From NCBI RefSeq assembly GCF_019797865.1, contig NZ_CP081869.1:2877501-2941500 (forward strand): 64,000 nt of DNA, read 5' to 3'. The notes under the pieces were generated by a model. That model searched no databases. It saw only the letters and a program-made list of their open reading frames with translations, and was not told where the DNA came from. Source of the DNA: Chenggangzhangella methanolivorans. Its GTDB lineage: Bacteria; Pseudomonadota; Alphaproteobacteria; Rhizobiales; Methylopilaceae. A program made the translations under genes and the position numbers. Below, piece by piece: positions 27,142 through 37,952 of the stretch (the first letter of the stretch is position 1; each line of letters begins with the position of its first letter).

Positions 27142-30100
27142 GCGTTCGCGCGTCCCATCGAAAGCCTGCGGGCCTCGACCGCCTCGCTGAACTCGGCGAG
27201 TTCGGCGTGGTCGACGTCGTCGCCGATGTGGCGGGCCGCAAGGTCGGAGTTGACGGCCGCAGCCTCGCCCGCGTCCGGCTCATGGATGCGGGACACGATC
27301 GTCTGGGCGATCGTGAGCAGCGTCGTCGAGTCGCCGATGGCGACGAGCGGCAGGTCGATGTCGAAGCGGCGCTCGACCGACATGCGCAGCTCGAGGCCCA
27401 TGAGGCTGTCCATGCCGAGCTCGGCGAGCGGACGCTGCGGCGAGATCTCCTTGGCCGGAAGCTTCAGGATGCGGGCCACCTCGCTGGTCAGCGCCTCGGC
27501 CACGATGTCGCGCGCCTCGCGGGCGTCCTTGCCGCGCACGAGCGCCGCAAGGTCGACCTGCTCGCCGCTGTCCTGCGGACCCATCTCGGCGTCGGCCAGC
27601 ACCTGCGTGAAGGTCGGGCTGCTGAGATAAGCGAGGTCGCGGCGCGCCTGGCCCCAGTCGATCGGGGCGATTGTCACGACGCCGGTCTCGAGCCGCATGT
27701 CGCCCTGGGCGAGCACGCGGCCGAGGCCTTCGAGAGCCTCCGCGCCAGAGAGCGTCGCATAGCCGAGACGCTTCTGGATCTTCTCCTTCACCTCGCCGGT
27801 GCGGGCGAGATAGCCGACGTCGCCGAGGGCGCCCCAGGCGATCGCGAGGCCGGGCTTTCCGGCCGCGCGACGCTTGCGCATGAGCGCCTCGAGCCAGGAG
27901 TTGGCCGCCACGTAGTTCGACTGGCCCGGATTGCCGATGACGGTGGTGGCCGAGGAATAGACCACGAAGTCGCCGACGGGGTCGTTGGCGGTCAGCTTCT
28001 CCATCGCCGCCGCGGCGTCAATCTTGGGCTTGAGCGCCTCGGTGAAGTTCTCGGCGTCGAGATTGGCGAGCAGCGAGTCGCGCAGCACCATGGCGACGTT
28101 CCACATGCCGCCGATGGGTCCGAGCTCCTTACGGGTCTCGTCGAGAGCCTTCTTGAGCGCCGCCTCGTCGGAAGCGTCGCAGGCGAAGACCTTCACCTCG
28201 GCGCCGGCGTCGCGGAGGCGCTTCACGCCGTCCTTGGCTCCTTGAGCCTTGTCGCCGGAGCGGCCGAGCAGCGCGAGCTTCTTGGCGCCGCGGCCGACGA
28301 GCCATTCGGCGGTGGCCCATGCCGAAGCCGCCGAGGCCGCCGATCATGACATGCACGCCCTCCGCCGGCTTCCAGCCCGTGGGCTCCTCGGCCGGGAGCT
28401 TCGCGGGGTCGAGCGGGCGGACCACGATCTTGCCGATGTGGCCGGACTGCTGCATCAGCCGGAAGGCGTCGCGGATCTCGTCGGCCTCGAACACGCGGTA
28501 GGGCAGCGGCGCGAACACGCCCTTGCCGAACAGCTTCAGCACGTCGGTGAACAGCTTCTCGCCGAGGTCGCGGCGATAGATGAACAGCTGGTCGGCGTCG
28601 ATGCCGAAATAGCTGATGTTGCGGCGGAACGGCCGCAGGCCGAGGCGCGAATTGGCGTAGTAGTCGCGCTTGCCGAGCTCGAGGAACCGGCCGAACGGAC
28701 GCAGCGTCTGGAGCGAGCGCTCCATCGCTTCGCCGAACAGCGAGTTCAGAACCACGTCGACGCCGACGCCGCCCGTGAGCCGCTTGGCCTCGTCCACGAA
28801 GTCGAGGCTGCGGCTCGACAGCACGTGGGTCGCGCCGAGCCCGCGCAGCAGGTCGCGCTTCTCGTCGGAGCCCGCGGTCGCGATGACCTTGGCGCCCTTC
28901 CACAGCGCGATCTGGAGCGCGGCCAAGCCGACGCCGCCGGCGCCGCCATGGATCAGCACCCACTCGCCGCGCTTGATGCGGGCGAGCTCGACGAGCGCGT
29001 AGTAGGAGGTGAGGAAGCAGACCGGGATGGTCGCGCCTTCCTCGAACGAGATGCCGTCCGGCAGCTTCGCGGCCGCGAGCTCCGAGGTCACGACGCGCGA
29101 GGCGAAGGAGCCCGACGCGAAGGCCGAGACGCGGTCGCCGACCTTGAGGCGCTTCACGCCCGGGCCGACGGCCGTCACCACGCCCGCGCACTCGATGCCG
29201 AGGCCGGACCCGAAAAGCCGTCTTCGAGCGCCTCTTCGGGCAGGAGCCCGAGCGCCCACATCACGTCGCGGAAGTTGAGGCCCGTGGCCGAGACCTCGAC
29301 CGCGATCTCGCCTTCGCCCGGCGCGCGCTCGGGGCGGCGCGCCAGCCGAGGTCGTCGAGGCCGCCCTCGCGACCCGCTTCCAGCGCGGCGACGCGATGGC
29401 CGCCCGTCGCGGCTTTGACGGGGAGCTTCGGCAGGCCGGGGCGCAGGCGCGGCGCGCTGACGCCCTCGGGGCCGATGGCGATTTCGGTGTCCGCGCGCGG
29501 CTCGGCGATCTCGGCCGCGACCGCAAGACCCGCGGCCTTGGCGTCGAGCGCGACGTCCACGAGGCGGATGTCGGTGCCGCGGAACTCGTTGCGGACGACC
29601 CGCAGGTAGCCGCCGATCGCGGCGTTGTCGAGCCGGTCGCGGGGCTGGCCGAGCGCGCCCGCAAGCGAGCCCTCGGCCACGACCCAGAGGCGGGCGCCGG
29701 CGGCCTGAGCCGCGCGGGTGAGGCCGAGGAGGCGGCCCGAGCGTTCGGTGACGGCCGCGGAGCCGTCGACCTCGGAGCCGTCCAGCACCACGATGACGTC
29801 GGCGACGGGCTCGCTCGCGTTCTTCGGCGCGGCGGCGAGGCCGAGATCGGGCGTTTCGCCCCAGACCGCCGAACCGTTCGACGCGCCGCCGAAGGGCCGC
29901 GGGTCGACGGTGCGGCCCTGAGCTTCGAGCGCGCGGGCGATGGCGCCAGCGAGAGGCCCGGAGGCCTCGGAGACCAACACCGTGGCGCGCGCCTTTCCGG
30001 CGGCCGTCAGCTCTGCGGCGCCGGAGCTCCGGCGCTTGGCCGCGAGGATGAGGTTGGTGGGCGAACGGGCGTCGGCGAGTGACGCCACGGTCGCGTCGAC

Positions 30101-33100
30101 GAGGCGGGCGTCCGCGAGGTCGGCGCGCCAGTCTTCGGCCGAACGGGCGTCGCCGATCGGGAAGTCGTCCGAGGCCGAGCGCGAGAACCAGCCGGTCTGC
30201 AGGCCGAACACGACGTCGAGGAACGGCGTCGGCTCGAGCGCTGCGAGCGCCAGTAGGCCGCCGTCGTCGAGATGGGCGGCGAGACGCCGGATCGCCTCCG
30301 GGCTCGCGGTGGAGGCGCCCCAGGCGAGCGCGCCGACGATGAGGTCGGCGCTGTGTCCGGCGCTCGCCTCGTTGGCCGGGTCGAACGCCTCGACCGTGAC
30401 GTTCGGCAGGCTCGCGAAGGCGAAGCGCAGACGTTCGGCGACGGTCGCGTCCGGATCGGTGACGGCGAGCGTCACGCGCGGATTCTCGGCGAGCGGCGCG
30501 AGCGCGCGGGTGAGCGCGCCGGAGCCGGCCGCGATCTCGAGGATGCGGATCGGCCGGTCGGCCGGGGCCTTGGCGACGTGCTCGGCCACGAGCTTGGCGA
30601 GCGCCTTGGCGCCGAACGAGACCAGCGGCGCGCCGCCGCCGGCGTGGCCGACGGTCGAGGAGCCGTAGGGCTTCTCGCGCGGGCCGTCCTTCAGGATCTT
30701 GGGCAGCAGCGAGGCCGCGCGGGTGGCGAGCACCACTTCCGCGCCGCGGTCGGGATGGTCGGCGAGCACGGCGCGCAGGATCTCGACCGCAGCCGGCAGA
30801 CCGGTCTTGGCCACGACCGTCCAGGTCTCGCCGTTCAGCGAGGCGTGGCCGCGCTCCTCCAGCAGGCCGAGAAGGCGGTTGGCGAGCGCGACCGAAGCCT
30901 CGGCGAGCTTGCCCTTCTTCACGAGCGCGGCGATCGCGCCCTCGCGCTTGCGTCCGAAGAGGGCCGACACCGCCTCATGGGCCGCCGCGATCGCGAAGGC
31001 CTCGAGCAGCAGGTCGTCCTCGGGACGCTCGTCCTCGTCCGAGCCCACGAGCCCGAGCGACGAAGCGAGCGCGGCGAGCGCCGAAGCCGCGACCGGCTCG
31101 GAGGCGTCCCGGCCGGCGCGATCAGCGCCGGGGCGACGTGATAGGCCAGACGATCGAGCGGCGTGCGGCGCGCGAGCGTCACGGCGCGGAAGCGCGCGTC
31201 GGAGAGGATCGCGACGACCTCGCCCGCCTCGTCGAGGAAGGTGAAGACGGCGTCGATCGAACGCGGCGAGAGACGGCGGATCACCACCTCGGCGCCGGCG
31301 AGCGGAACGCCCGGCTTGTAGAGCCGCAGTTGGCCGAAGCGCATCGGCAGATAGGTGACGTCCGGCCGCACGCCATGCGCGCCGAACAGCGTCAGCAGCG
31401 AGTGGAAGCAGGCGTCGAAATGCGCCGGATGAAGGCCGAAGCGCGCGTCCATCTGGCCGACGCGGTCGGCGTATGGCTTGAGCTGCACCGAGAGGCGCTC
31501 GTAGCCGTAGCGCTTCACGCTCTCGACGTTCTGGAACGCCGGGCCGAAGTCGAGGCCGTAGGTCAGCGCCTGCTCGTAGAGGCCGGCGCCGGCGTAGAGC
31601 TCGGGCTCGCCTTCAGGGGCGGCCGGCATGTGGATGTCGGCGGTCGGCATCGGCGAGATGCGGCCGAGCGCGTGCACCACCCAGCCGTCGTCGCGCAGGC
31701 GCGGACGGCTCATGATCTCGACGGTGCGGCTTTCGGGCGAAAGCCGGGTCTTCACCTCGGTGATGTGCTCGGGGTCGAGGGTCAGCGCGTGCGGGATCTC
31801 GAAGTCCGCGAGCTCGACCTGCTCCTGGCCGAGCCAGGCCCGGCCGGCCGCGAGCGCCATTTCGGCGAGCGCCGCGCCCGGCACGACGACTCGCCCGCCG
31901 ACCTTGTGGTCGGCGATCAGCGGCGAGAGGTCCGGGTCGAGATGGAGGGTCCACTCGTCGGAATCGGCGCGAAGCCTCGACCCGATAAGAGGATGGGCGT
32001 CGTAGCCGCGATAGAACGACTGGGCCTCGCCCGTGACGCCGACCGCGAACGAGGTCTCCTGCCACGGATAGGTCGGCAGACGCAGCGCCGGGCCGCTGAG
32101 CCGGCCGAACGCCGCCTCGCGGTCGACGCGGCCGCCCTTGGCGACGACGCGCGCGAGCGCCCGGCGGATCGGGTCATGCTCGGCCGCGCTGTGGTCGTCG
32201 CAGGCCACCACGCCACCGGTCATCTCGGCGGTGTTGAGCCCGTCGGCGAGATAGGTCTGCAGCACGGTGCGCGGGCCGATCTCGACGAAGACGCGGGCGC
32301 CGGCCTGAAGCGCCGCCTCGACGGCGGCCGAGAACAGCACCGGCTGGCGCACGTTCGCCCACCAGTAGTCGGCGTCGAGCTTGGCGCCGTCGGTCACCGC
32401 GCCGTGGACGCTCGACACGAAGGGGCGCTCGGCGGCGCGGGCCTTCATGCCCTTGAGGTCCTTGGCGAGCGGCTCGCGCACGCCGTCGATGAGTCCGGTG
32501 TGGAACGGATAGTCGATGTCGAGCACGCGGACCGGCACGCGCTTGGTGCGGGCGAACTTCGACAGCGCCTTGATCTCGTCCTCGGGGCCCGAGACGGTGA
32601 TGGAGCGCTCCGAATTGACGGCCGCGATCTCGACGCCCTTGAACCCGCCCTCGTCGAGCAGGCTCTGGACCTCGTCGGCGGGCATCAGAACGGCCGCCAT
32701 CACGCCGGCCTTCCAGGCGATCTCCTGGTGGACCGAGCGGGAATGGATGACCTCGACGGCCTGGGCGAGCGAGAGCGCGCCGGAAGCGTGCGCGGCCGCG
32801 ACTTCGCCGACCGAATGGCCGAGCACCATGTCGGGCGTCACGCCCGCGGCCTGGAGCGCCGCCACCATGCCGACCTGCACCGAGAACAGGATCGGCTGGG
32901 CGTATTCGGCGCGCTTCAGCTTGTCGGCGACGTCGTCGGCGAACATCGCCTCGACGATCGAGAAGCTGGCGATCTTCTTGAAGTGACCGTCGATCTCGTC
33001 GACCTTGTCCCGGAACGTCGGGTTGGTCTCATAGAGCTTCTTGCCCATGCCGGGCCACTGCGAGCCGTTGCCGGCGAACGCGAAGGCGACCGGAGCCTCG

Positions 33101-34693
33101 CGGCCGACCGACTGCTCGATCGCCGCGCCCTTGGCCTCGCCGCCTTCGGCGATCGCCTTCAGCGTCTCGGCCCAGGTGGTCGCATCGTCGCTCTCGAGAA
33201 CGAGGCGGCGCGAGAGCAGGTCGCGCGTCTGCGCGACGCTCGACGCCACGTGGCGGGCCGAAGCGGCGTCGCGGCCCTCAAGCGTCTTGGAGTAGGAGGC
33301 GGCGAGCGCCGTCAGCGCCTCGCGCGAGCGCGCCGAGAGCGCGAGCACGGGCGTGCGGCCGTCGGCCTCGACGACGCGCGGCGCGGCGCGGCCGGCGCGG
33401 TCCTCGGGGCTCGGGTCGCTGACGATGACATGGGCGTTGGTGCCGCCGAAGCCGAAGGAGTTGACGCCGGCGAAGCGCGGCGCGCTTCCGCGGGCGAGCG
33501 GAACCGCCTGCGTCGCGACGTGCAGCTTCAGCTCGTCGAAGGGAATGTCCGGGTTGAGCTCGGTGACGTGCAGGCTCGCCGGGAGCAAATCGTTCTCGAG
33601 CGCGAGGTCGACCTTCAGCAGGCCGACGAGGCCCGAGGCCGGCTCGAGATGGCCGACATTGGTCTTCACCGAGCCGATCGGCAGCTTGCCGATGGTGCGC
33701 TTCTTGATCGCCGCGCCGATGGCGTTGGCCTCGGCCGGATCGCCGACGCGCGTGCCCGTTCCGTGCGCCTCGATGAAGGCGAGGCTGTCGGGATCGACGC
33801 CGGCCCTCGACATAGACGCGCTCGAGCAGGCCGAGCTGGGCCTCGGCAGAGGGCAGCGACATGCCGACGGTGCGGCCGTCGGAGTTCACGCCGGAACCCG
33901 CGATCATCAGGCGCATCGGACGGCGCGCGGCGCGCGCGACGTCGGCGCGCTCAAGCACCATCGCGACGCCGCCCTCGGCGCGCACATAGCCGTCGCCGGA
34001 GGCGTCGAAGGCGTGGCAGCGGCCGCGCGGCGACAGCATCGTGGCCTGCGCGAACGAGATGAACGGGAAGGGGCTGGCGAGGATCGAAACGCCCACCACC
34101 ACGGCGCGCTCGATGCGCCCCGCGCGGAGCGCCGCGACGGCCTCGTTGAGGGCGACGAGCGACGACGAACAGGCGGTGTCGACGGTGAAGCTCGGACCGT
34201 GCAGATCGTAAATGTACGAAATACGATTTGATACGATCGAGAGCGTGTTTCCGGTCGCGAAATAGGCGTCGGCCGACGACGGATCGAAAATGATGCGGTT
34301 GCCGTAGTCGAGCGCGGACGCGCCGACATAGACGCCGGTCTCGCTGCCGGCGATCGAAGAGGGCGGAATTCCTGCGTCTTCAAGCGCTTCCCAGACGAGC
34401 TTCAGCGCCAGGCGCTGCTGCGGATCCATCTGCTCGGCCTCGCGCGGCGACACGCCGAAGGCCGCCGGATCGAAGCTCCAGATGTCGTCGAGAACGCCGG
34501 CCGCGAACGTGTAGCTCTTGCCCGCCTCGCCCTTTCGGGGATGCAGGTAGCGCGCGTGAGACCAGCGCTCTTCGCCGATTTGCGTGACGGCGCAACGGCC
34601 TTCGGCCAGCAAGCGCCAGAAAGCGTCGACGTCGTTGGCGCCGGGCAGCCGACAGGACCGACCGACGATTGCGAGACCAGGCTGTTTCGTCAT
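27138..34693 (-). CDS. Single-module reducing type I polyketide synthase KS-AT-DH-MT-ER-KR-ACP; five frameshifts
   Basis: Cytoplasmic megasynthase of about 2518 residues once five one-base errors are repaired (extra G near 33807 and 28317; lost bases near 31116, 29328 and 29207); the corrected length is divisible by three. Ketosynthase: VDTACSSSL with Cys175, EAHGTGT with His310, NVGHLEPAS with His348. Acyltransferase: GHSVGEVAAAH, Ser about 627. Dehydratase: HKVGGRVVVPG, His about 929, and HPAHFDACFH, Asp about 1093. Methyltransferase-like region: ILEIAAGSGALTRAL, about 1385. Enoylreductase: GLNFRDVMWALG, and NADPH loop IHGGAGGVGLAALQ about 1915. Ketoreductase: GGLGGFGMA about 2123, and VVYSSATTVIG with SNYVAAN about 2258. 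ACP: LGMDSLMGL, Ser about 2430. There is no thioesterase; chain release probably falls to the oxoamine synthase that overlaps it by four bases. The ATG at 34693 begins MTKQPGLAIVGRSCRLPG. Confidence 0.93.
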
Positions 34694-35000
34694 GAGCTCG
34701 AACGCGTCCCGGTCAGGCGGATCGGACGAGCGGGGCCGCGTCGCGATCCCATCGCGATCGCTCGATTGTGACAGGCCGCCTGCTCGAAACCATTCATGCG
34801 CCCGGACTCCGGGAGAAGCCCGGCGAGGCCGGGCGGGACCAAGTTGCTTGGGGGCTAGGTCCGTCTATCAGAGCTTTGTCGCAAGCTGTCAAGCGCGTGA
34901 CAGGAAGCCCGCAGGCGCCCGTGCAAGGCTTCAGGAGCCCATCAGGATACCATTTATGACGGTGTGGGCGCGCCCTTCGGATGAGGGCGCGGAGCGGCGT
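34694..35000. other. Leader/promoter region of the polyketide operon
   Basis: About 300 bases upstream of the PKS start and downstream of the phasin-like gene, on the same strand. No gene is visible. It must hold the PKS promoter unless transcription continues from the phasin-like gene. An A/T-containing segment lies at 34910-34965. I see no confident -35/-10 pair or operator. Confidence 0.4.
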
Positions 35001-35357
35001 TCACGGACGCGCGAGACGCCGCGCGTTCGCCTTCACGCGACGCGCAGCGGGCTTCATCGCAGCCTCGCCGGCGGACATCATCACGCCCGCGGCGGCGAGC
35101 GGACTCGCGGCCGTGACGAGGCCCGTGAGGACGCGCGCGGCGGCGGCCCCGCCTTCGACGGCGGCCACCATCTTCTCCGAGACCATCCGCTCGGCCTCGC
35201 GCAGGCCGCCGGCGCTCGGCGCGCTGCCCTCGACCGCGAGGCGGGCGAGCCGAGTCGCCATCACGAAGCCGGCCGCAGGCGCGAGCGAGGCGAATCCGCC
35301 GGCGAACGCCGCCTGGCGCCTCCAGAGGTCGAACAGCTCGAAGGTTTCGTTGGTCAT
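35001..35357 (-). CDS. Small phasin-like helical protein
   Basis: A 118-residue alanine-rich, largely helical protein starting at ATG 35357 (MTNETFELFDLWRRQ). The segment GGLREAERMVSEKMVAAVEGGAAAARVL is reminiscent of phasin-family helices that coat polyhydroxybutyrate granules; the C-terminus is basic (KPAARRVKANARRLARP), which would also suit DNA or polyphosphate binding. There is no signal peptide. Family membership is inferred from pattern only. It lies 307 bases upstream of the polyketide synthase on the same strand. Confidence 0.6.
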   Translation of the reverse strand: MTNETFELFDLWRRQAAFAGGFASLAPAAGFVMATRLARLAVEGSAPSAGGLREAERMVSEKMVAAVEGGAAAARVLTGLVTAASPLAAAGVMMSAGEAAMKPAARRVKANARRLARP

Positions 35358-35756
35358 GCGGCATGCTCCTCGAGGAGCCGCGGCGCGAACGCGACGGCTC
35401 CGGGGCTCTGCCGGCGGAGGGGAAGGCCCGGCGATCGGTGGTCGGCGGTCCGGACGGACCGTCAATAGAAAATGAGGCGATCGGAGCGCCCCCCTGCGCG
35501 CCGAACCATCGCGGATCATATCACCGCCGCCTCGCTATGCTGCGGCGCCTTCGTCGCATGTCCTTCGTCGGACGACGTTATCCCTAACGTCCCGCGCGGC
35601 CGCAGGGCGCCCGTGCGCCAGCGACCGACAGGTTTTGCGCCGGCGGGCGTTGACGCGCCGGTCGAGGCCCTCCATAGGCGCGGGTCCCGCCGCGCGCGTC
35701 TTCGCGCTCCGCGGCGCCCGGTTTTTCCGGCGCCGCAACCGCCAGTCCCAGGGTCG
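35358..35756. other. Gene-free region upstream of the EamA transporter
   Basis: About 400 bases between the divergent phasin-like and EamA genes. Open frames exist only as GC-rich shadow reading. It should contain both promoters. A TAATGG-like and TTATCC-bearing segment lies at 35510-35590. No repeats or RNA genes were seen. Confidence 0.4.
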
Positions 35757-36695
35757 ATGATGCCGAGCCTGTTCGCGCGATGGGGCCGGTCGGTGGTCGA
35801 CAGGCCCTATCTCCTGCTCTCCCTGACCTCGCTGTTCTGGGCCGGAAACATCGTGCTTGGAAGGTTCGCGGCCGGAAAGGTTCCGCCGGTCGGGCTGTCC
35901 TGGGTGCGCTGGGCTGGATCCTTCGCGCTGCTGATCGGCTTCGCCTGGCCGCATCTCAAGCGCGACTGGCCGACGATCCGCGCCCATCCCGGGCGGCTCG
36001 CGCTGATGGCGCTGACCGGCGTCGCCTTCTACAACACGATGGCCTATTGGGGCCTGCAGCACACCGAAGCTCTCAACGGCCTGCTGATCCAGTCCACCGG
36101 CCCGCTGATCATCGCGCTGTGGAGCTTCGCGCTGTTCCAGGAGCGGCCGACCGGCGGGCAGGCGCTCGGCGTCGCGACCTCGCTCGTCGGGGTCGCGGTG
36201 ATCCTGACGCGCGGCGACCCCGCGGCGATCGCGCATCTCAGGTTCAACGTCGGCGACATCTGGATGTTGAGCGCGATGGCGATCTACGCGCTCTATTCCG
36301 CGATCCTGCGGCTGAAGCCCGCGATGCACTGGCTGTCGTTCCTGACCTTCACGGTCGGGCTCGGGGTGCTGATGCTGACGCCGGCGTTCCTGTGGGAGAT
36401 CTCCCAGGGCCGGGTCATGCATTTCGACGCCGTGACGCTCGCGACGCTCGGCTACGTGATCGTGTTCCCCTCGACGCTCGCCTACATCTGCTTCATCCGC
36501 GGGGTCGAGCTCATCGGCGCCAATCGGGCCGGGCCGTTCTTCCACCTGATGCCGGTGTTCGGCGCCGTGATGGCGATCCTGTTCCTGGGCGAGCGGCCCT
36601 ACGTGTTCCACGCGATCGGCTTCGCGCTGGTGCTGGCGGGCGTGGCGGTGGCGGCCAGAAAGCCGCGGCCGGCGGAAGCCGCGCCCCCCGGTTGA
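35757..36695 (+). CDS. EamA-domain DMT superfamily transporter
   Basis: Inner-membrane permease of the drug/metabolite transporter superfamily, about 312 residues and ten predicted membrane helices in two EamA repeats. Repeat 1: LLSLTSLFWAGNIVLGRFAAGKVPP, AFYNTMAYWGLQHTEALNGLLIQSTGPLIIAL and ALFQERPTGGQ. Repeat 2: DIWMLSAMAIYALYSAILR, YVIVFPSTLAYICFIRGVELIGANRAGPFFHLMPVFGAVMAILFLGERPY. The cargo is unknown; EamA proteins often export amino acids or metabolites. Two adjacent ATG codons (35757, 35760) could each serve as start. It appears monocistronic and converges on the secreted-protein pair. Confidence 0.88.
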   Translation: MMPSLFARWGRSVVDRPYLLLSLTSLFWAGNIVLGRFAAGKVPPVGLSWVRWAGSFALLIGFAWPHLKRDWPTIRAHPGRLALMALTGVAFYNTMAYWGLQHTEALNGLLIQSTGPLIIALWSFALFQERPTGGQALGVATSLVGVAVILTRGDPAAIAHLRFNVGDIWMLSAMAIYALYSAILRLKPAMHWLSFLTFTVGLGVLMLTPAFLWEISQGRVMHFDAVTLATLGYVIVFPSTLAYICFIRGVELIGANRAGPFFHLMPVFGAVMAILFLGERPYVFHAIGFALVLAGVAVAARKPRPAEAAPPG

Positions 36696-36722
36696 GGCGC
36701 GCCCCTCCGCCGGCCAGGCCGG

Positions 36723-37184
36723 TCACTTCACCTGGATCAGGTTGCTGCGGATCGTGACGGTGCAGCCCTTGATGGTCAGGTAGTTGGCGAGCGTCGCCGT
36801 GAGTTCGATCGTTTCGGTGTCGGGCCCGATCTTCGCGGGGCTCTGCTGCCAGCCGACGACGCCGCCCACGATGGTGGCGACGCCGAGATAGGAGCTCACG
36901 TTCTGGCCGGCGTAGTTTTGGCCGGATCCGAACACGGCGCCGGCGATCGTCATCGTGAAGCTCGAACGATTGGCCACATAGGCCAGATAGCTGTCGCCGC
37001 CGTTGCCGAGCTTCGCCCCTGCGGGCCGGTAGGTGAGGCGGGCGGTCTCGCCCGCCGCGATCGAGGTTCCGCAGGTCGTCGTGGTCGACAGCACGAGCGA
37101 GTCGCCGACGAACACGGTCTCGGCCTCCGCGCCGGAGGCGGCCAGGGCGGCGAAAGGCAGCGCGAAAAGGAACGGTCTCAGCAT
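36723..37184 (-). CDS. Secreted two-cysteine protein of unknown function (paralogue A)
   Basis: A 153-residue exported protein. The ATG at 37184 opens a Sec signal peptide (MLRPFLFALPFAALAASGAEA, cleavage before ETVF). The mature part is predicted to be beta-rich and has two cysteines: TTTTCGTSIAAGETARLTYRP near the start and YLTIKGCTVTIRSN near the end. The spacing and the I(S/K)GCT(V/I) motif match the next gene upstream, so the two are paralogues. It starts 11 bases after that gene's stop, so they form an operon. I do not recognise the family. Confidence 0.75.
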   Translation of the reverse strand: MLRPFLFALPFAALAASGAEAETVFVGDSLVLSTTTTCGTSIAAGETARLTYRPAGAKLGNGGDSYLAYVANRSSFTMTIAGAVFGSGQNYAGQNVSSYLGVATIVGGVVGWQQSPAKIGPDTETIELTATLANYLTIKGCTVTIRSNLIQVK

Positions 37185-37195
37185 GACGTGGCTCC

Positions 37196-37675
37196 TCACG
37201 GGCGCAGGCCGTAGGCGGCGCTGAACGAGATCGTGCATCCCGAAATGAACATGAAATTCTCGACCTTGCCCGCGAAGGTCACGAACGGCGTGGTCGCGCT
37301 CGGCGACTTCGGCGTCATGGCCATCTTGGCGTAGGGCGCGGCGTCGTTGGCCTTCAGCAGGCCCGAATGGGTCACGCCGAAGGAGGCGTAGGTTCCGCTC
37401 GCCGAGCCGCCCGGCAGGATGATCGCGAAATGCGCCTGCCCGTCATGGACGAAGGCGACGCGCGTGTCGGGACCGTTGTCCGACAGGTTCTTGGGTCGCA
37501 GCACCGTGCGGAAGACCGTCCCGACCGCGATGCTGCGGCGCTCGGAGACGTCCGACCGACAGGACGGCGTCGCGGCGGTGACCGTGGCGAGGCCCTGCCA
37601 CACGACCGCCGCCCCGGCGGCGGAGGGGAGCAGGAGGCTGGCTGACGCGAGAAGGCAGGCGCAGGCGAACCGCAT
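37196..37675 (-). CDS. Secreted two-cysteine protein of unknown function (paralogue B)
   Basis: A 159-residue exported protein with signal peptide MRFACACLLASASLLLPSAAGA, cleavage before AVVW. The mature chain has two cysteines, in ATPSCRSDVSERRS and FMFISGCTISFSA, aligned with the two in paralogue A. Shared features also include a TVLRP/LTYRP strand, PDTRVAFVHDG versus DSYLAYVANRS, and a Gly/Ser-rich middle. It is the first gene of the two-gene unit; about 280 bases of upstream sequence contain the terminator of the cell-wall hydrolase gene and presumably the pair's promoter. Confidence 0.75.
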   Translation of the reverse strand: MRFACACLLASASLLLPSAAGAAVVWQGLATVTAATPSCRSDVSERRSIAVGTVFRTVLRPKNLSDNGPDTRVAFVHDGQAHFAIILPGGSASGTYASFGVTHSGLLKANDAAPYAKMAMTPKSPSATTPFVTFAGKVENFMFISGCTISFSAAYGLRP

Positions 37676-37826
37676 GACGAGCGCTCCCGAAAGGCGGCGC
37701 GGTCTTTCTCGGCCGCGCCCGGCGGTTGCGAGGAATAGCGGATGACGTGCGGCCGGTGCAGTCGGGCAACTACTTAGTGCGGTCGGACCAGATGGGCTTC
37801 GGGGAGGTTTCCGGGCGCCGGAACGA

Positions 37827-37860
37827 GAAAAAGGCGCCGCCCGGAAGGCGACGCCTTTTT
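37827..37860 (-). terminator. Rho-independent terminator of the SleB-type gene
   Basis: AAAAAGGCG on one side and CGCCTTTTT on the other form a stem with a GC-rich apical region, and the stem itself supplies U runs on both strands. It lies about 95 bases beyond the stop of the minus-strand cell-wall hydrolase gene. The symmetry would let it work in both directions. Confidence 0.75.
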
Positions 37861-37952
37861 CGAAGAGTGCGCCAGAGGCCCCCCGACCCCGGCGAACGAA
37901 GACTTAACCCAATCGGCAGGCGCACGACATTCGTGCGACTACGTATTGACCG

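Noticed and set aside
31138..34062. A 974-codon open frame on the plus strand opposite the polyketide synthase
   Set aside because: It is the antisense of conserved PKS domains in GC-rich DNA; the translation is Arg/Gly/Ala/Asp-rich and matches no protein pattern. Similar long antisense frames opposite cobT, hrpB, the DUF2126 gene and ffh were rejected for the same reason.
27138..34693. Five separate polyketide synthase genes or a decayed PKS pseudogene
   Set aside because: Each break is a one-base change with domain continuity across it, all catalytic residues are present, and the net corrected length is divisible by three; the same kind of error hits essential genes.
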